Of a stretch of DNA of 64,000 bases, positions 22,250 through 33,993 are shown in pieces. Every line of letters starts with the position of its first letter. Within the stretch, counting starts at the first letter, position 1. The translations under genes were made by a program, and so were the position numbers. The notes under the pieces are model-generated. The model did not search any database. It had not been told where the DNA came from and was given only the letters and a program-made list of their open reading frames with translations. Origin of the DNA: Phialocephala subalpina (taxonomy: Eukaryota; Ascomycota; Leotiomycetes; Helotiales; Mollisiaceae); NCBI GenBank assembly GCA_900073065.1, contig FJOG01000043.1, positions 62,001-126,000 on the forward strand, read 5' to 3'.

Positions 22250-24325
22250 TTAATCGTCATCGTCGTCATCGTCTGCCGTTATGGTAGCAGCAGCTTCTGC
22301 TTGTTGAGCAGAGTCGTTCGCTGCACGAGCAGCGGGCTCAACTGGTGGTCTGTAGAATACACCGTCGTCTTCTTCGGCATCGAGTTGCATTAGGAAGGTT
22401 TCCCAGATTTCGATCAGCTGTTCTAAATTAGTCGCAATCCTTGGCATGCGGGACGTGGAACTTACCTCTTTTTGAGCCTCAACAGCACTTTCTAAGAATG
22501 TCTCGACAGCACTCTTGAAATCCTCAACCTTCTCACGCTCGAATCTTTCAAGTTCAACTCTCATCAATCGACCCATATCCTCAAATAGAAGTCTCGCTTG
22601 ATGCACCTTTCGTTCAGCATCAGCCACTTCGCCTTGGATCTGTGTCAAGCGATCTTGTTGTGTCTTGCCCTGGCGAAGTAGCTTATCTTGAGTTGACTTC
22701 CGCTTCTGCATTTCTTGTTCAGCATGGGACCATGCATAGTATGCCTTTTGACGAGAACCGAATGCTGTCTTGATACTGCCGATTAATCGAATGTACTCGT
22801 CAATTGTGATGCCAAGAGTCAAGACATCTTGTTGAGCCTGGCGGTCATAAAGCTCCTTTATGCGGATTTGGAGGTCTGAAAGTCCTTCGAGAGGCCTAGA
22901 TAATGATGCTGAGAGTTCGACGGTCGAAAGGGCGTGTAGGGACGCGGAGAAGTCGCCTGCTGCTTCGGACATTCCTTTCCGCTGGGTCACAACTGTGTCC
23001 ATGGCCTTGAGGAGAGCTTTGAGCTGGTTTTCGAGGGCGTCCAGGTAGACCCGTCGCTCGTGGAACCACTGCTTAAGTCAGTTATTGACTAACACAGTAG
23101 GTTAGTAAACTCACATCATCTTGCTCCACAAACTTGCCACCTCCTCCGACAGAGATTCCCAATCCACTGAACATGCCTTTGCTCTCGGGTAATGGCTCTT
23201 TTCGCTCCTTATGCTTAACATCAACATTGAACGCCTCACTCTCTAAGAACAATTTCAAGTCGGCATCGTGCTGGAGTGTAGGATGAGCAGCGGTCTTGTT
23301 TAGCATTCGCTCTAAGGCCGCTCTTCTCGACTCGACAAAGTTGGAATCGAATCGACCAACAGCTTGCTTTTCTGGAGGTGGTGGTACAACAACACCAGGA
23401 TTATTCGCATGTAATGAGTTGTAAAGCCACAGGAAGTCTCTATATCTCCTGCTGACAGCAAATTCCGGTTGTCGATACGCCTTCGACGTAGTCTATCAAA
23501 TATCAGATTCATACCCCTCACTTCACTAAAAATGTCTTACCTTCGTCCTGACAAGATACACAATATGCGAACTCGTCAAATCCCCAACCTTATGCGGATC
23601 CCCAACCGTGATATCAAAGCTCGGCTTCGCCGCCTGCTCAACACTAACACTCGGCTGCGTATCTCTTCTCACAGGCGCCTGTTGACTCGGTTGAACCGGA
23701 GGCGGTATTCTTGGTCCAGCAGAACCTGTTGTAACATCATCGCTCAAATCGACCGAATCCAACATGCTCCCTCTCATCGAGCTCTGTGATGATGCGACTG
23801 GCTGCCTAGCATTGTGGGTGAGCGTCTGCTCTTTCGAGGGCGGCGCGGGAGGTTGATCGATTTGAGGGACTGGCGCATTGTCTCCGAGTGGTCCCAAAGG
23901 TCCAAGAGAGTCGTCGAGTGCTTGTAGTGACACCTTTTGTGTGGCTGGTCGTCGTGGGGTTCGCGGGTTACGTGCACCGGGTGATTTGAGAGGTTGTGTT
24001 GATGGAGCTTGCAGAGATTCGGATGCTTTTGATTTCGAAGCTTCTATTTAATCGTCAGAAAGTCCTCTGTATAGTCTGGGAAGAATTACCTGCTGATTCC
24101 TGGAATCCCGAAGCTTCTGGTGATTTGGGGTTGGATGGTGCACTGCTTGGGACATCTGCACCACATGTCAGCAATTGATTCGAGCTCCCAATGCGACCAG
24201 AATTTCTTACCACCCCAAGGCGAATCTCCTCCATCTTCTAAATCCATGGCTGCGATTGAGAGAGAGAGGTAGTTGGGAGTTGACGAGCCTTTGAAGTCTG
24301 GAGCTGGAGCTTCTGGGATCGGCAT
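22250..24325 (-). CDS. VPS5: Vps5-type sorting nexin (retromer), PX-BAR
   Basis: Exons 24325-24211, 24155-24090, 24043-23541, 23492-23115, 23068-22466 and 22417-22250 total 1,833 nt, giving 610 residues. An internal ATG at 24247 (MDLEDGGDSPWG) may be the true start, giving 584. The last intron (48 nt) is in frame and stop-free, so a naive reading would wrongly retain it. The order is a Pro/Ser-rich acidic N-terminus, a PX domain from about residue 203 (FDITVGDPHKVGDLTSSHIVY, SRRYRDFLWLYNSL, PPPPEKQAVGRF), then a BAR domain (WFHERRVYLDALENQLKAL, YYAWSHAEQEMQKR, ELIEIWETFLMQLDAEE). Vps5 forms membrane-bending dimers with Vps17 in endosome-to-Golgi retromer. The protein ends in an Asp run. Confidence 0.93.
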
Positions 24326-24793
24326 GGTGGTGGACCTAATGTACGTCGTCCTGAATACGGTCGTCGCGTTGGTGCCAAAATGGTAAAAGAAGGCAACAAA
24401 GTTTCTTCAGGGATCACCGATTGAATAAAGTTTCATGGGGAAGGAGAGTCGACACATTTGTATGGAAACAACGTATTTGAAGAGGAAGAGTTAGGTCATA
24501 TTTTCGTGCTCATGTTGAAATAGAGTTGGGGTATCGTTGTCTAATAGTTATTTTCTTATCAGCCTTGGCTGTCTCGCACCCTCAGTGACAAACTGAAGCC
24601 TCTTCCTGTGCACCCTTGCAATGCAGAATAATTGCAGTCGTACAGCGCGCTTCTTTGCCTTTCCTGCCATCCCACGTGTATATATTATGCGGGTCTTAAA
24701 TTCTACCGCCCAAGCTGCACGTCTCATGTGCAACGCTCCAAGCTGTCCTTGACAACCCAATTGAGCCGTGAATATCCTGCAATACGTAGGTCA
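24326..24793. other. Spacer between VPS5 start and MED11 end
   Basis: Holds the VPS5 upstream region and the MED11 3' end. ORFs here are short and without motif. Confidence 0.6.
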
Positions 24794-25399
24794 TCATGTC
24801 ATATAGACATCCTCATCCTTGACTTTATGCCCATCACTTGTGCCCTCCATACCCTCCAAGAACCTCTTGGCCTTCTCCCACAACTCCGCCTCAAAATCTC
24901 TCCCAACCCTTCCACTCCGACTATTAAGCCAACCAATATCCAGTTTCCCCAACCCAGCATCTCCAGAAGGAGGTTCCTCATCCTTAGCATCTTTAACACC
25001 ACTCATTCCGCGGATGTTACTTGTATCTTGCGCCTTCTCTGCCTTCTTCGCCTTCTCTGCGGGTATGATGTTTGCTTCCTCCAATCCGTAGATTTGCCGG
25101 CGCATTCTTACATCGATTGATTGGAGGGTTTTGAGGAAGGTATTTGAGGTGTGTTCGAAGACTGCGCGACGGGTTGAGGGGGGTTGGGTGGATGCTTGGA
25201 GGCTTTCGAGGGCTTGGCCGGCGGATTTTAGGAGGTTGGTTATGCTCTGGATGGTATTGTTAGTGATAGATCAATCACTGGTAGAGGACAAATGTACCTT
25301 GTCAATGTCATTGAGCTGTTGAATGCGCTCTGCCTTTGTGAAGGGTCGGTAGGCGGCATCAGAAGAGGGTTCTTGTTCTTCGCTAGACGGTGAAGACAT
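24794..25399 (-). CDS. MED11: Mediator complex subunit 11
   Basis: Exon 1 (25399-25298, 34 codons) and exon 2 (25246-24794) join across a 51-nt intron with a CACTAAC-type branch site, giving 184 residues. The Med11 core is visible: FTKAERIQQLNDIDK, SITNLLKSAGQALESL, then FEHTSNTFLKTLQSIDVRMRRQIYGLEE. Med11 pairs with Med22 in the Mediator head, linking activators to RNA polymerase II. The C-terminal half is charged (AEKAKKAEKAQ) and ends with EAELWEKAKRFLEGMEG. It lies divergent to TAF5, another component of the Pol II initiation machinery. Confidence 0.87.
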
Positions 25400-25934
25400 C
25401 TTGTCGCAATGTTGGTAGTACTGTGGATTGCAAAGACAGACCCCAAGGGAACAACGTTGTTTCCTGTGTAAAGATCTTGAGGTGTGGCTTTTGAGAAGGC
25501 GTGTTGCAGGTAGATTTCGCGTTGACAGGTTAAATTGTACAGTGTTTTAGTGCGGGAGGCTAGTGAGGTCTGTATATTCGTGTTTCTTTCGTCCTCAACA
25601 ACCATATGAGTGACATGTAGGTTTCGTCGTGCATAACAATCGATGCACCAATACATTCTATGACGACCGAGTAAGTACGCACAGAGTGAGTGTATCCCAA
25701 TTGCGTTAGCCGCGGCTCTGCGGGAACGCTATAATGCGGCCGCATCACTGCATATCGCCCATCGCGTCTCGATCTGTAACCTTTCCATCTTCCATCATAA
25801 TTCTACAATCTTTGAAAAGCTTCTCGCGACCCAATCCTATCGGCGTATCCCTCGATCTCGACCTCACTGGTCATCCGCGGATGGAGAACAGCAGTCTGAC
25901 TGAACAGGGTTGAAAGAGAAGCGGAGTCGTCGAT
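25400..25934. promoter_or_regulatory. Divergent promoter region MED11 / TAF5
   Basis: About 535 bp lie between the ATGs of MED11 (-) and TAF5 (+). A NotI-like GCGGCCGC lies near 25737. No ORF here has recognisable content. Confidence 0.45.
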
Positions 25935-28900
25935 ATGTCGAATCATCAGGCACCCCAAGGCCCTGGTCCCAATGGTCCACCCAGCGCGGGGATCATGCAG
26001 CACTCGGCGGGTGGTCAAGCACCGCAATCCCAAGGCCAGAATCTGTCCCAGCAGAATCTCAATCAAATTGTAAGCCCATATTTACTTTAAAAGTTTTTGA
26101 ATGTCATGTGCCATACCGTATAGCTCTTTCTAGCATGCACCGTGAGCGTCGAGAGAGGGGAGGATCGAGCGGAAGACTGCCATGTGGGACTCGGGATGGT
26201 CGTTGAAATGCTCCCTCCACAGAAGTGAGCCAGGATGGCGCCTTCCTGAGTTCCCCTAGCTTCTGTCGGCAGCAGCTAGTGATGCTGCAACTCGAAACCC
26301 ATGTTTTTCTCTGCTGGAGCTCAACCCGTTGTCGCTGCACCAAGCCCTGAGTGTATGTTTGGACCTGATTGTTGTACCTGCATCATGTCGACCGCGAACG
26401 AGGAAGGGAATTACGTCGAGGATGGGGAATATGTCGAGATCGACGGGATGAGGTACCGATTGAATACCGCCGGGGCGCCAGGAGAACCTTATTATCGATG
26501 GCAGCATGGCGGCGTTCTTGTACGAGTCAAACCGGTTGAACCTGCGGTCTCTCTGGCCCCTGGGGTTTCTCCAGCGGTGGTCAACATCACTCCGACGCCT
26601 GTGGTCTCCGGGAAAACGTCTGTACCGTCACCAGCTCATGTGGTCTCTGCAGCAGCAGTTGTCGACGTCTCTCTATCGCCTGTGGTCTCTGGAAAGACGT
26701 CTACACTCGCTCCGATGCCTGTAGGACCCGCAGAAGTTATCGACCTCACTCTATCGTCTGTGGTCTCTTTAGAGCCTGCGATGTCTCCGTCTCTTGTACT
26801 CCCTCCAGTACCTGCGGTCTCTGCATTGATGATGGCCGATGTTCCTCCATCGCCCGTAGTCTCTCCGGCGCCTGCAGCTCCTTTGACGCATACAGTCTCC
26901 ATGCCGAATCGAGATCAGGAGATGGACGAAAAGGAGAAGCTGGCCAACCGACTTGTATGTGTGTGTTGCGATGTTGTAGTTTTGTATTGTTTCTTACATC
27001 GCCCTGCGTTTCTCAATAGATGTCGGCTACTAGACCGTTAGCTTCGGATGGAATATCAGGGCAATTGTTGGCCGAAGCGAGCTGCTTTAGTTATCAACCT
27101 CGTGAAATTTCGATTTCTTTCTCAACCCTTTGCACTGCGATTCCATTCCTTTGCAAAGCCCCCGCACTTAGGGATCTGATTTATCTCCCGACTCCTTGAG
27201 ATTTTGCATTTTAATCCGCTATCCTTCGTTTTGCTCTCCAGCGTCATTTCTTCCAAGATGGCGCCTCTTAAGCCCCTGAAGCCCAGATCGACGTCGTCAA
27301 ACGCGCTGGCTCAGACTCCTGCCCAAGTTCGGGCCCAGGTTCGACCCCGACCGAGCTCATCTACAACAACTGTATAACCAGATCCAGATGCTAACGCAAT
27401 CCCAAAGGTCCTCGAATACCTTGTCAAGAAAGGCTACAATAGAACAGAGGCGACCCTTCGTGCCGAGTCTGCCCATGTCGACAGCGATGGTAGACCTATC
27501 CCAACTGCGCCCGATGCCCAAGGATACCCGAAATACGCAAAGGCATATACGCTCATTCGTGATTGGGCTGAAGGTGTCCTTGAGGTCTACAAAGTAAGCT
27601 TCGATCCCGGACACAAAACTCGTGCCTCTAACATTAGCTCAGTTCGAAGCCCGTCGATTACTCTGGCCAATGTTTGTCTACGCATTCCTCGAGCTAGCTA
27701 ACAGTCACGGTGCCACCGAGAGCGAGAAATTCTTTGCTGCCTTCAGCGCCCCATTCGAGAGTCTCCACGCAGATGAGCTCCGACAGCTAGAGACTATCAA
27801 ACTTGCTACACACGTTGCTGAGAACCAGACCGCACAAATCTACCGAACCAACAAGTATCGCATTCCCCTAAACACCCATGTCTATTACAATCTCACCACC
27901 TTCCTCGAGCAAAAGACAACCGAGGGCGGTGGAACAATTCTTTACCTCATCCAGGCCTACTGCGAGTTACGGGAGACACAGAGAGGACCCCTAGATCAGT
28001 ACAGCTTTGATGCCATTGTTAACAAGGCACGAAGCTTGAACGTTGATGAATTGGACGTCCAAGAAGGTATTGAGGGCGCTTTCACCGGTGTAAGCAACAA
28101 GGATATCGCGGAGAATCTTGTTCAGCTGAAGCTTGGACCCATGGAACTCGACCCCGATCTTATCGCCGATGTCAGAAGCGATCTCGAAGACGAGGATAAG
28201 CAAAACCCCCCACCGGCCGGCAAGTTGTCACTTGTTGACGAGTTCGAGCGAAACATCAAGCGCGAGGACAGCTTAGAAGGACCAACCCGTGCAGAAGTCC
28301 CGTATCCACCATCACGCGCACGCGACGTCGTCATGGAGGTACAAAAGATCAAGGAGTACAGAGATCGATTCAAGATCGAAGGTCGTACCGGCGGAACCGG
28401 CGTAGGTGTTTCTGTGTGCATGTTTACTTTCCACAACACCTTGGACTCGTAAGTTGAGATCGATTCTCAATCGTCAACTCTGCTAACATGAGATCAGAAT
28501 CACTTGCATCGAATTCTCTGATGATACCAACCTGGTGGCTGTCGGAACCGAGGAGTCTTATATTCGTGTCTGGAACCTACATGGTGATCCTCTCCCTTCA
28601 ATCATCTCAGGCACCAACTCAGGCCCACCTTCTGCCTCACGCCGCCTGATCGGTCATTCAGCTCCAGTCTACGGAGTATCCTTCGCACCATCCATTGACG
28701 CTCCCGATAATGCCGATGCCTCAACTCCCTCCACCGGCCCCAAGTTACTTCTCTCCTCCTCTGCTGATGGCTGCATTCGCCTTTGGTCACTCGAGTCTTG
28801 GACATGCTTGGTCGTCTTCAAGGGACATGAGCGAACCGCCTGGAACGTTAAGTGGAGTCCCCATGGTCACTACTTCGCTAGCTGTGGCTGGGATAAGACT

Positions 28901-29566
28901 GTGCGCATCTGGGCCCAGGACCATATCTCTGCTGTTCGTTTGTGTGTTGGTCACGACACCAGCGTCAACCAAATCGCCTGGCACCCCAATGGAGCTTATG
29001 TCTTCTCTGCCAGCGATCAGGCTGACAAGACTGTTCGTATGTGGGCCATGGTTTCTGGTGAATGTGTCCGAGTCTTCACCGGCCATACGGAGTACATCAG
29101 TGCTCTCGAGTGCAGCCCCAGCGGCAAGATCCTCGCCTCAGCCGATACTGGTGGAAGCATCATCCTCTGGGATATCGCCAAGGGTACTCAGATCAAGCGT
29201 TGCAGAGGTCACGGCAAGGGTGGTATCTGGTCCCTCTCATTCAGCGTCGAGTCTACGGCTCTCGTTTCTGGTGGTGCGGATGGCACGGTTCGCGTCTGGG
29301 ATATCAAGGTCCCTACCGATCCTCATCAAGGTGCTGATGGCGAAGTCATTGGCAATGGTGGTCAGGCTGATGCTACACGTATCACTAACCAGGCTTCTGG
29401 CTCTCAGCCAGGTCCTGCGACTGCTGCGGGTGGTAAGAAGAAGGGGAAGGATACGATGATCACTCCTGATCAAATCAGTGCTTTCCCGACTAAGAAGTCT
29501 CCGGTCTACAAGGTCAAGTTCACTCGTATGAATTTGGTTATGGCTGGTGGATGCTACTTACCTTAG
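25935..29566 (+). CDS. TAF5: TFIID subunit TAF5 (LisH, NTD2, WD40)
   Basis: Exons 25935-26069, 27408-27593, 27643-28448 and 28498-29566 total 2,196 nt, giving 731 residues. Exon 1 (Gln/Pro/Gly-rich) ends in NLNQI and exon 2 continues [21 protein letters not shown], reconstituting the LisH motif of TAF5, as in yeast (LNRIVLEYLNKKGY). The NTD2 domain spans about residues 105-240 ([35 protein letters not shown]). WD40 repeats fill residues about 375-680 ([38 protein letters not shown]). The C-terminus [23 protein letters not shown] is conserved. TAF5 is a scaffold of TFIID. Intron 1 is 1,338 nt, far longer than every other intron here, and contains another ORF. A second candidate first exon starts at 27258. 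Confidence 0.92.
26385..27199 (+). CDS. Candidate spliced ORF nested in TAF5 intron 1
   Basis: An open frame from an ATG at 26385 (longer frame open from 26301) runs to 26954, ends at a GTATGT donor, and resumes after a TAG acceptor at 27020 to a stop at 27199, giving 249 residues. The N-terminus [19 protein letters not shown].. [16 protein letters not shown] looks like a small folded domain. It is followed by three to four degenerate Val/Ser/Pro repeats of roughly 25-30 residues with the core SPVVSGKTS or PVVS. A charged end ([14 protein letters not shown]) precedes the intron. It lies on the TAF5 strand. It could be a nested gene, an inserted gene fragment or alternatively spliced TAF5 5' exons. 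I do not recognise the protein. Confidence 0.45.
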
Positions 29567-30586
29567 GCGCCTCTCTTCTTGATGTTTCCGCTCCCGGGAT
29601 GACTTGTTTACGAGACATTTGGCTCTAGCTACCGTTTCTCAACCTCGAGGGATTTTGCGATGGGCGGCAACTGGGTTCTGGATCATCATAGGGTTTCCTT
29701 ACCATAATACATACATGCATGGGGTGGAGATTATGGCGTTTATTCGTGCGGAAGGATCGTGATAAGATACCAGGGCTGTGGTGTTCATAGTCGATCGTCT
29801 GCACAGGAAATACAAAAAGTGATTTGAGAGATGCTGTTCTTCTGACTTTGCCACGTGATCCATGTCTTCCACCATTGGTCGTTTGGAGGGGTAGTTCCCC
29901 TCGCAGTCTCTTGATTTCCTTAATGTCTGTACTCGAGGCCTCACTTTCCACGCGGATATCTATGGTAACCTATAACATTCTCATTTTCGACAATCAGAGA
30001 GTTCTTCATTTGCTGAGTTGGAACGCACTTGGTGTCCTCTCATGCTCTTGTCCATCAAATCTCAGGAAGTCCCAGAAAGAGCTGGATAATGATACGGCTT
30101 TTTTGGTGTCACGTCAGATCTTGTCGAACTCGCACATTGACGCTTGGGCATGAAATGGTGCGCCTCTGAAAGCCTTCTAAGTGCCAATCATGAGGCTGCA
30201 TTGCTCAAAAATGATTGGACGTCTTGAATTGGTGCGCCTCTCAACATATCTCAGCTTTTGCAGAGGTGCTGAACTGGGTTTTTCCTATTTGGGTTGTGTA
30301 ATGTCAGCCAATAGCCTTTGCAGGCAGCCCGTGGTGCGCCTCTCGCTTAGGCGACAATCAATTGAGGTATAATTGCTCTGCTCCTTCCCGACATCACTTC
30401 CTTCCCACAACAATCATTACCTCTCTAAAATCTCAGCACTTCGCCTAAAGTCCTCACATCCATCGTCCTGTCTCTTACCCGCGAGCCACACCAAGGTGTG
30501 CGTGAGCGGGGAGGTTCACCAGCTTTTCCAAAGCGACCTCCCGACTGGCAAGCCTCGTCCGCCCAACTCCCAGCGTAGAGACCTGA
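29567..30586. other. Long spacer and probable leader of the zinc-finger gene
   Basis: No gene. The plus strand from about 30150 to 30600 has promoter- and leader-like features listed separately. CCAAT boxes occur at about 30184 and 30307. Confidence 0.55.
30156..30343 (+). promoter_or_regulatory. Three direct copies of TGGTGCGCCTCT
   Basis: The 12-mer TGGTGCGCCTCT occurs at 30156-30167, 30230-30241 and 30332-30343, same orientation, in otherwise unrelated sequence, with two CCAAT boxes interspersed. A 12-mer three times in 190 bp is not expected by chance. It fits clustered binding sites upstream of the zinc-finger gene; the factor is unknown. Confidence 0.6.
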
Positions 30587-30597
30587 AGTCTCTGCGC
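30478..30597 (+). other. Cluster of stem-loops in the putative 5' leader
   Basis: Three successive foldable segments. (1) 30478-30510: CCCGC pairs with GCGGG around CACAC/GTGTG. (2) 30509-30542: GGGAGGT pairs with ACCTCCC, with an inner GCTTT/AAAGC stem (30522-30534). (3) 30573-30597: GCGTAGAGAC against GTCTCTGCGC with one mismatch and a 5-nt loop. Stems 1 and 2 share bases 30509-30510 and could compete. Whether this is transcribed is inferred from position. Confidence 0.45.
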
Positions 30598-31424
30598 CCC
30601 GCACATTTCGACACACACTGAGAACCATAGTTTATACGACGTCAAAGATTATCCTCCGTCTCAGTCTCATGTTTCCCTGTGGGATATTGAGAAACTGAAG
30701 ACGGGACTGAACCCCAACCCAACGCGATTGAATATCGATATACCTAATCTTGCTTTAACAACACCTTCGCCATCCTCCAGCAGCCCACGCAGTCTCTTTT
30801 CGCCTCGTACCAGCACTCTCACAAATTCAACGAACGGTCTTTCAGACACTTCGCAAAGTCCCACGCCGTCTCAATCCTTCAGCTCTGTTGCGACCCCTCA
30901 ATTCTTCGGCAGCGAATTCTCAAACGACGCGATACGCCAACCTACGCTTCAGTCGAGCTACAGCAACACAACTTTAGACACGGTGCATCCCGACGACCCG
31001 AATACACCTGATTTCGCGTCGCCGGGTCAGTACATGTGCAGCACCTGCCGAAAGCATTTTCCGAAACGCCACTTACTCAAGTAAGCTCCGATATCTCACC
31101 ATCCTTTCCGTTCCCATTAACATCCATCACAGCAAGCACAGACGAACATCCCACGACAAGCCCTACAAGTGTCCCGTCCTAGTTTGCCCATTCCGGATGA
31201 CTGGATTTGGCAAGAGGAACGATCTGGAACGACACAAGAAGAGCACTCACAGCGAGCACTTTCAGACTTCTTCCTACCTCTGTCCCCACATGAATTGTCA
31301 GCTGTCTGTTACCGGCTTCTCGAGGCACGACAACTGCAAGCGCCATATCGAGCAACAGCATCCTGAAGTACCATACCTACCACCACGAATCTCAACACTC
31401 CCACCGATGGGTGTTGAAGCATAA
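30587..31424 (+). CDS. C2H2 zinc-finger protein, start not resolved
   Basis: The frame is open from 30587. Coding-like sequence (SLYDVKDYPPS.., DIEKLKTGLNPNPTRLNIDIPNL) precedes any ATG in frame, so the start lies in an unseen upstream exon, is mutated, or is non-AUG. Exon boundary 31080 / 31133 restores LLNKHRRTSH. Three fingers follow: YMCSTCRKHF..KHRRTSH, YKCPVLVCPF..RHKKSTH, YLCPHMNCQL..RHIEQQH, each with C2-H2 spacing (CX2-4C, HX4H). The N-terminal region is Ser/Thr/Pro-rich, typical of a fungal transcription factor. It ends soon after the third finger (PPMGVEA). Candidate upstream coding includes the ORF ending near 30372, but no splice is convincing. Confidence 0.72.
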
Positions 31425-31463
31425 AGCAAGATCAGAAATTCAATTGGCAACTGCAGAAGAGAG

Positions 31464-32324
31464 GTGCTTACGTGCACCCCATATGATACAGGGCTTCGAT
31501 CTATAGCCTATTGTTCCTTTGACGAATACTTCCACCGCTATCTCGAGCCAGTCCAATCCTATCATACCATGTCTCCTCTTTCCCATCGTGACGATTCCGT
31601 CATGATAGCAGTTATGGGCATGACTGGGTCAGGAAAAAGCTCCTTTATAGCACGGTGCAACTCGCCACTCCATTTCGAGGTGGCTGACACGGTGCGCAAT
31701 CTCCATATCCGGCGCCTGGGGTATTCTAACGAGCCGAAGAAAGCGGACGTGACCGCTTGCGGAGGAACATATCTCACCTCGAGGGGAGTTTCCAATATAA
31801 ACTCCCACACGCCTCGAGACTCTTCTGTCTTGGAGTCCAGTATTGGCCATACTCTTCCCCGACCGAAGAAAGCCTTGGTTCCCGGTATTACGGAAGAGTC
31901 TGCGATGAGGTCTACGCAAAGTCTCAACCATAATAGCGAATATCTAATCACACTTGATTGCACCCGGACAAGCAGTTCCTTGAAGCCTATTTTCCGTTTT
32001 CCGGCTAATGACAATGCAATATTTTTTATTGATGGCCTCGACGAATATCATTTCTCTGACGAGGACGTCTTGAACGAAACAGCGCATTGGTTATATACAT
32101 CATACGAAGCCGGAAAAAAGGTTTGTAAAGGGTTGTATATTGATCGATTGGCTGTCAACAATGGCAGTCCTTTGAGGCACACCCACTCGCTAATCCAGCA
32201 ACAAGACCATCTGTGCGTGGCTATCATATACTTTCTGAACCAATCGCAGACTCCAACACGGCTGTTTGGCCAGCCTCAACATCAACTCGGGAAGCTCAAT
32301 GTTGCGGGACGTGCTTGGTTTTGA
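31464..32324 (+). pseudogene. Degenerate AIG1/G-domain-type GTPase
   Basis: From ATG 31569 the frame reads DDSVMIAVMGMTGSGKSSFI, an intact P-loop (G1) of the fungal AIG1-like G-domain proteins. Later it reads AIFFIDGLDEYHFSDEDVL, where the family has a DTPG-containing G3 motif, then AHWLYTSYEAGKKVCKGLYIDRLA..GSPLR, the usual helix after G3. The DTPG is missing and the 120 residues between lack the expected switch region. The frame is open for 286 codons, yet its C-terminal third is not family-like. A decayed copy is likely; a divergent functional gene with unrecognised introns is possible. Confidence 0.5.
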
Positions 32325-33993
32325 CTGTTCTACTTTCGAGTCGACTTCAGAATCAGGCATGTCCCGCCACTTCACACCAACATCATGAAAGCCACTGGAT
32401 GTGACAGCGTGCAGCGTTTTCAACATTCTGGCCCCGAAAATTCTACCTTCTTGGCCCTCTTTCACTAAAGGGAGTAATCTCACTCAACATCCTGACTTTG
32501 GATTACACTCAGTACCCCCTTGCTTTGCTACGTTTGCTTGTCAAGGTTGGGAGTTGAGAACGCTGGAAACTTTGTTGGATGGTTTCATTTGTTCTTTCGT
32601 TTGCTTCTAATCGTGTTTAACGGTATCGCCGTTTTGAGGTTTGACTTTACTCAAGCCTTCATTGTATGACCGACATCTCCAATACTCCATGTTCTGGACT
32701 TTCTCGTTGGGTGGACTGGGGTGGACTGGGATTTCGGCTAAAGATTCTGGAGGTCCTACTCGTTTTGCCTTGATTTTGAACTCTTTATTTTGGGGCTTCA
32801 CAGAGGGGTTTTTGGTCTCTGTTGAGAAAAGATGAAGCTACGGTTGTAGAATCGATTACAGCAGCCATGGTCTGGAGAGATCTTTTTACTCTTTGTGATA
32901 GCTATTGAATACTCTTTTCAAAAGACGTCTGATGAATTTCGAACCTTTGGTATGGTTCCTAACGGTGACATCGACACACGCGCCACCAATTCTTCAGTGT
33001 ACAGTACTAGCTGAAACTGCGGGATAGAGAGGTCAAGAATGGTGCGGCAAGCTTGACTACTCTCTTTCCAAAGGACCAAAAGTCAAGAATAGTTCTTGTA
33101 CCGTCCTAGCTCTGCTGGGACTTTTAATGCAAGCCAGATTGCTGATACATCCCAACAGGCTCAGTGAAAGCTCGAGCAGGCCCCTATGGTCGAGGCAAAC
33201 ATGCGAGCAGCCGGTTGGGATAGGGTTGGGTTGCGATGAAGTAAAGGAGCAGTGAGGTGTTTAGATAAGATCTTGATGGGCTCCAATTTTCTATTTTCTA
33301 CATTATGCCTTGAATCTATGTAACAAGGGAATAGAATATGGCATGGAAAATTTCTGAAGCCAGTTGAGAATTTGTTTGACTGATTTCGTGACTTTCCAGA
33401 TTAGGTTGCCCCATTCGAATTCCAACCCAAGTTTAAGGCCTTATTGCAAAGAATTGGAATTGGGATTGGATTCATTTCTGAGCGAGCTAAGCCTATTCGC
33501 GCCACTCTTTAGGCCTTAGACTCGAGTTTATTCAAGGAATTAGCAATTTTAGGGGTATTTTTTGAAGAATTAGAGCTAGAATTGCCAATTCTAGATTCGA
33601 GTCTGACTCGAGTTTGAGTTGGCATTGGGCAACCTTGTTTCCAGAGCTGTACTGTGCATGTTCACGCGGCCCACCTCGTCTGGAATGTCCTTTGACTCTT
33701 TGAGAAATTCTGTATAAGTGATCACCCAAATTTGAATGTTTCCCTCTCAATTAAGACTAAAATGTATATAGCAAGAGTAAATTTTCACAGCGGTTATGAA
33801 TCCAGGCCACATATTGAAAGACTCACAAAAATGTGGAGTGGGCATGCATGAGGTAGGGGTATCACGTGGATCACTTCGACCCCAGAGCTCCGACTAGTGG
33901 AGCATAAAATAAGACCTCAACTTCATAGTTCATCCACAATCTCCTTCTCCAAAACATCTCCCTCTTCACCCAATTGTTTGCGCATCGTCCACC
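32325..33993. other. Gene-free spacer
   Basis: No ORF with motif. The last 100 bp before 33994 are CT-rich leader (TCCACAATCTCC..) of the hydrolase gene. Confidence 0.6.

Noticed and set aside
25910..26206. 98-codon ORF overlapping TAF5 exon 1
   Set aside because: Out of frame with the LisH-containing exon; no motif.
27258..27370. TAF5 start at 27258 as the only first exon
   Set aside because: Exon 25935-26069 rebuilds the conserved LNQI-VLEYL junction; 27258 is kept only as an alternative first exon.
28695..29459. 254-codon ORF inside TAF5
   Set aside because: Frame-shifted shadow of the WD40 region.
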